Shown here: piece after piece, positions 60,268 through 64,000 of the stretch
Position numbering within the stretch: the first letter of the stretch is position 1
Layout: each line of letters opens with the position of its first letter
NCBI RefSeq assembly: GCF_025118155.1
Contig: NW_026251387.1
Location: forward strand, 2,234,496 to 2,298,495
Length of the DNA: 64,000 bases
From: Cokeromyces recurvatus
Lineage: Eukaryota > Mucoromycota > Mucoromycetes > Mucorales > Mucoraceae
Direction: 5' to 3'
Made by a program: the position numbers and the translations under genes
The notes under the pieces: model-generated
Told to the model about the DNA's origin: nothing
The model's database searches: none
The model's input: only the letters and a program-made list of their open reading frames with translations

Positions 60268-62338
60268 TATCTTATTAAAAAAAAATCCCTTGGGAAAGGT
60301 TAAAAAAAAAATAAAATAAAAAATAAAATAAAAAAATAAATAAAATAATAATAATAATTAAATGATCTACTAACTTTTTATTATTATTATTAATAATTCA
60401 TATATCTTATTTATCAAGTTTTTATGCAAAATGTTCATACTTATATTAGGAAGCTGTTTTTTTTTTTTTTTTTGTCATTTTAAAATCGATTTATTTGTTT
60501 ATGAAATAATGATTTTGTCAAGTAATTTCTTTAACATTTAGGATGTTAGATAAGGTCAAGTATCATTGAAATAAGGAAACATATTATTATTTCATTCTTC
60601 ATATTTTATTCTTTTCAAAATGACGTATAATTTTTGACAATTGAATATTATGATACATGTATTCATATATCTATGTACTTTTTTATTTCTTAAAAGGAAA
60701 CAATAAAATTTTCAAAACTTTATCACTGCAAAAAATTTGTCCGTTGTACGTATGGAGTATTATATGGCGTACGCGAGTACGACATATAGTACGCTGGTAT
60801 ATGCAGTACGAACGTACTACATATATACGTCGTACTATACGTCGTATTCACGTACTGCATATATGTTGTACTATATGGCGTACTCGCGTACTACATATAT
60901 GTTGTATTATATGGCGTACTCGCGTACGACGTATAGTACTCCATACATACAACGTATAACTTTTTACATTTGATTGGTTATTTCTTTGAAAACCATGAAC
61001 CATCATTGGTATTTTGCAGAATAAATAACGTTTATTTACGTTTGATCTTTATTACTTATTGGCTTATAAAATACATTTAATACATATTAGGCTTTTATTA
61101 TTGCCTTGTTTATTGGACGTTATTTAAAAATAAATATATCGTTTGTTTAGATAAAATGTGGCTTTATTTACATTTAGAATAGTAATAATAATAATAATGG
61201 AAATATATAGCAAATGAATTATTACAAATAATAAATTGCTTTTGAAATAATAATAAAAAAAAGGGTATTTCTTGCAATTGATAATAGAAAATACGATTGT
61301 ACTTACCTTTGCATCTTTAAAAAGAAACAGTACAGATACGCTGCAAATAGTGACAAATGGATAAGAGAAAAGGATAGAGATAATAATGACAGGGGGGTCC
61401 AGGAAGCTAAATTATAGCAGTTAAACAGAAGCAAAATAAACAATCTATAATAAACAAAACTGATTAGTTAGTAAATAAAGAATATTGGTATTCAAAAGAA
61501 TAAAATGCTTACCGAAAACAAAGAAAAAAGGGGTTTTCAAAAAGGACAAAAGCTATTTGAAAAAAAAAAAGTAAAAAGTCCTAAAAAAAGAGAATAAAAG
61601 ATAAGATTGGTATATCTTATATTAGACAAAGAAAGTATACTTTTGGAATTAACAGATAAATGTTATATTTTATTTTACCTTTTTATATACATTTGTTTAT
61701 CTGTTTAAAAAGCGTTTGATTAACGATAATAGACAAGTCAGTATATGTGTTAATATAAAGAACAAGAGTTATATACAATAGTTATTATCTTACCTTTAAC
61801 ATATCATTGAAAAATGCTCTGTATAAAAAGAAGAAAACGCTACTACCAATATAAACAAGACTCTTTTGCTATAAAACTATTTTTTTTTTAAAAAAAAAGA
61901 AATAAACCTAGTTAGTTTAAACTCGTTGATAAGAATGTTTTTATGTTTTTGTACTACGTTGAATATAACCAAAATAAACATCTATAGATAGAAAATATGA
62001 TAATTGTAAGTAAATAAACATTAATCTAAAGTAAAGAAAAAAATGATAAAAGAAAAGAAAAGAAAAAGAAAAGATAAGAGAAAAACAATAAAAGAAAAGA
62101 AAAGAAAAAAAAAGATAAAAGAAAAACGGTAAATGAAAAGAAAAAAAAGGAAGCGACTCTGACGTAGAAATATAGTAGTTTCTTTTTATTTAGTCCGAAA
62201 AAGGAAATTTTCTGGCAGTAATGGATAATGCTAGACGGCTAACATATAAATACCTTTACCAACAAATAATTTATTCTTCAATTACTTACTTTTTATTTTA
62301 TTCAATCAATTTTTTTACCAGTAAAATCCCTTTTTAAC
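60268..62338. other. Intergenic region containing a foldback repeat
   Basis: The region separates the divergent homeobox and 62339 genes. It contains AAAATAAAAT-type repeats next to the homeobox start (60300-60360) and the large foldback at 60738-60957. An A/G-rich AAAAGAAAAG stretch lies at 62035-62140. No gene recognised; the two overlapping frames at 60657-60973 are products of the foldback. Confidence 0.55.
60738..60957. repeat. Foldback (inverted) repeat with tandem 36-bp units
   Basis: The left end, TTGTACGTATGGAGTATTAT then GGCGTACGCGAGTACGAC, recurs in reverse complement at the right end as GTCGTACGCGAGTACGCC preceded by ATACGTTGTATGTATGGAGT. The whole block can therefore fold on itself. 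Inside, two direct 36-bp copies (60854-60889 and 60890-60925) differ at only two positions. Both contain ATATGGCGTACTCGCGT. Words TACGTA, CGCG and GTAC are repeated throughout. The block is clearly richer in CpG than anything around it. Confidence 0.75.
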
Positions 62339-63421
62339 ATGTCTCGCTCACAGTATCCTCCTATTGTTCTTAACACTTCTTCCACTGCTCGTTTGCATCC
62401 TTCTAGACAAACAGCATCTATTGGTGGCAACAATATTAATGCTGATAATAGAATAAATCAGCTTGAAGAGCAGATCGGTTCTCAAAGCCAAAGAATCTCT
62501 CAGTTGGAAGAAGAGATTACAAACTTAAAAAATCAAAATCTGTATCATCAGAGAAAGATCGGTAGGAATCCCGATATGACCGTAAGTATTATTATTATGT
62601 AATTATAATGACAATCATTATTAAATAAAATATATAATACCTGTTATTCAATTCAATCAATAGGACAAGATTCACGATGCTTACGAGCAAAGTGGACGTA
62701 GATTTGATCCCAGATCTACGTTAAAAGATGGAGGTCATAACGAGCAGATCTTCGATTTTATCTTTGCCCAGGTTAGAGGCAACAACAATCCTGGGGAAAG
62801 AGCAAGGAAAGAGATTTCGGCACGCATTAGAAGTGTCTATGATACGGAAAAAAGAAAGCATTCGCGTGCCGAAATCAGCACTCAGGAGCAATTAGATGCT
62901 CTAAAAAAAAAGGAAATAATTAGAAGCAGGAAAAATAGAGTAAGTATATACTTAGCATAAAATTTAATACAAGATAAAGTAAATTTAACTTCTTTCTCCT
63001 TATATTCTATAGAAATGTAAAAGAAGACTGGCAAAGTTCAGCAAAGAAGGGTCCAGGATTGCGGAAGAATTGGGCGTGCCTTATAATGAATGTCTCCGAA
63101 TGATCAAGGCATCTTATATGTCTGATGATGAGGATGACATTCATTATCAGGGCTCGTTGAGGACTTGGAAAAGTCTACGTCCACATTGGAGAAGTGAAAA
63201 GGTATATAAGTTAAAATACAATCATATAAAAAAAACTAACTGTAATGAATATTTCTTTAATACCTTTAAAGTTGAACCAACTGTTCGATAAACTGGACAC
63301 TCTCTCCAAAAATGTGGACAAGTCTACACCCACAAGAATCGTCGTTACGAGGGTGCCAATTCGACGCAATCTTTTGGATACCTTTCCTGCTTGGGCCAAA
63401 AATGAAGATGCCTACAATTAA
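62339..63421 (+). CDS. Uncharacterised protein with N-terminal coiled coil
   Basis: Four exons (62339-62581, 62664-62939, 63013-63201, 63272-63421) encode 285 aa with clean splice borders. I do not recognise a named family. Residues 1-35 are Ser/Thr/Pro-rich. Residues 36-75 form a heptad-like coiled coil, starting INADNRINQLEEQIGSQSQR. The middle is very basic (ARKEISARIRSVYDTEKRKH, KKEIIRSRKNRKCKRRL). Next comes a motif YMSDDEDDIHYQGSLRTWKS, then LRPHWRSEKLNQLFDKLDTL and a C-terminus ending FPAWAKNEDAYN. The MSDDED...WRS...LD pattern recalls lineage-specific families in Mucoromycota and arbuscular mycorrhizal fungi; this is from memory and unverified. The basic central region and acidic motif could suit nucleic-acid binding. 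Codons are less A/T-biased than in neighbours. Confidence 0.75.
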
Positions 63422-63678
63422 TTTTTTTTTAAATAAATATAATATTTTTATCTTTTTTATAATTTACCTTTGAGAATGCATTAATCGATCATAAATATCT
63501 ACATCAGCAAAAATAAAAGACTTCATATATTTGTATATAGATATCACGTTAATTTCTATTTTCCAACATCATCTCAAAAAAAAAAAAAAGAAAGAAAAGA
63601 AAAAAAAGAACATTTGAAAGACTGACATAACGATTTTTTGCAACAGATAATATATTTAATTTGATAAAAATGAATAGA

Positions 63679-63877
63679 CTAATTGATTAAATGCCTTGGT
63701 AAATTTATAACAACATTGATACCTTGAAGGTGATCAAGTTTAATAGCAACAGGAGAGTGAATGCGCATGACTGGAACAATCGACATTGCTGAAGGATCCT
63801 CAAATTCATTGCTCCACACTTCCATGTTGTTGATCTCATACGCATGCAGGTTGAGGCCTTCTTTCTTTTTGAACCAT
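63679..63877 (-). CDS. Last exon of an unknown gene, continuing beyond the right edge
   Basis: A minus-strand splice acceptor TTTATTTTAG before 63877 opens a frame of 66 codons ending at TAG 63679-63681. It contains WFKKKEGLNLHAYEINNMEV, then WSNEFEDPSAM, SIVPVMRIHSPVAIKL and a final VVINLPRHLIN. Codons are less A/T-biased than the surrounding DNA and similar to those of the neighbouring 62339 gene. Upstream exons must lie past 64000, beyond the AAATAAG repeat. The family is not recognised; the VPVxRIHxP segment recalls C-termini of Mucorales-specific proteins seen in many copies. Confidence 0.5.
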
Positions 63878-63884
63878 CTAAAAT

Positions 63885-64000
63885 AAATAAGAAATAAGAA
63901 ATAAGAAATAAGAAATAAGAAATAAGAAATAGAAAATAAAAAATAAAAAATAAAAAATAAAAAAAAAATAAAAAAATAAAAAATAAAATAAAAAGAATAA
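63885..64000. repeat. AAATAAG / AAAAAAT microsatellite at the right edge
   Basis: About six AAATAAG units followed by AAAAAAT-type units continue to the window end. They probably lie within an intron of the partial minus-strand gene. Confidence 0.8.

Noticed and set aside
60854..60925. Possible CRISPR array because of adjacent 36-bp repeats
   Set aside because: The copies abut with no spacers, and the host is a eukaryote.
60657..60973. Two overlapping frames rich in Arg/Tyr/Thr
   Set aside because: They translate the foldback repeat; periodic peptide units reflect the DNA repeat, not a protein.

Overview
This window looks like nuclear DNA of an early-diverging filamentous fungus, most likely Mucoromycota/Mucorales. 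The reasons are its very AT-rich base composition, many short GT-AG introns (about 50-160 nt) in nearly every gene, fungal gene content (fused TrpG-TrpC-TrpF enzyme, Rom-type RhoGEF, single-chain ATP-citrate lyase, Nhp10-like HMG protein), and transposon relatives common in Mucorales (Fanzor and LINE relics). Coding strands alternate freely and there are no operons. I assembled exons by hand from frame continuity, GT-AG borders and protein family knowledge. Exon borders should be good to within a few bases unless stated otherwise.

Layout. 1-5.5 kb is a transposon graveyard: two decayed Fanzor (eukaryotic TnpB-like, RuvC nuclease) genes on opposite strands, interleaved with two 5'-truncated non-LTR retrotransposon fragments. 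5.9-28.5 kb is gene-dense: a RapGAP protein, a CHORD-CS co-chaperone, Ssf1/Peter Pan ribosome assembly factor, Hsp10, Kae1, a tandem pair of 2H phosphoesterase genes (first copy broken), a reticulon, long-form tRNase Z, a tRNA-Arg(TCT), a DDX21-like DEAD-box helicase and a DNAJC12-like J protein. 28.5-31.7 kb is gene-poor with faint decayed coding traces. 31.7-37.1 kb holds a four-finger C2H2 factor and ATP-citrate lyase. 37.1-42.7 kb is a second gene-poor stretch. 42.7-48.5 kb holds a DEP-DH-PH RhoGEF lacking the usual CNH domain, and ribosomal protein eS1. 48.5-51.2 kb is gene-poor. 51.2-60.3 kb holds an MFS transporter, an Nhp10-like HMG protein, mitochondrial glutaredoxin 5, the trifunctional Trp enzyme and a homeodomain factor. 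60.7-61.0 kb is a striking foldback repeat. 62.3-63.9 kb holds a protein of an unrecognised family and the last exon of another unknown gene.

Functional themes are housekeeping: protein folding (Hsp10, CHORD-CS, J protein), ribosome and tRNA biogenesis (Ssf1, DDX21-like, eS1, Kae1, tRNase Z), small-GTPase signalling (RapGAP, RhoGEF) and metabolism (acetyl-CoA supply, tryptophan, Fe-S). Promoter signals fit two genes: a heat-shock element ahead of Hsp10, and a perfect Gcn4-type site ahead of the Trp gene. The most notable non-coding signals are the 60.7 kb foldback, a perfect 15-bp inverted repeat spanning the large eS1 intron, first coding exons as short as 3-4 nt, and many A/T homopolymers of 26-55 nt.
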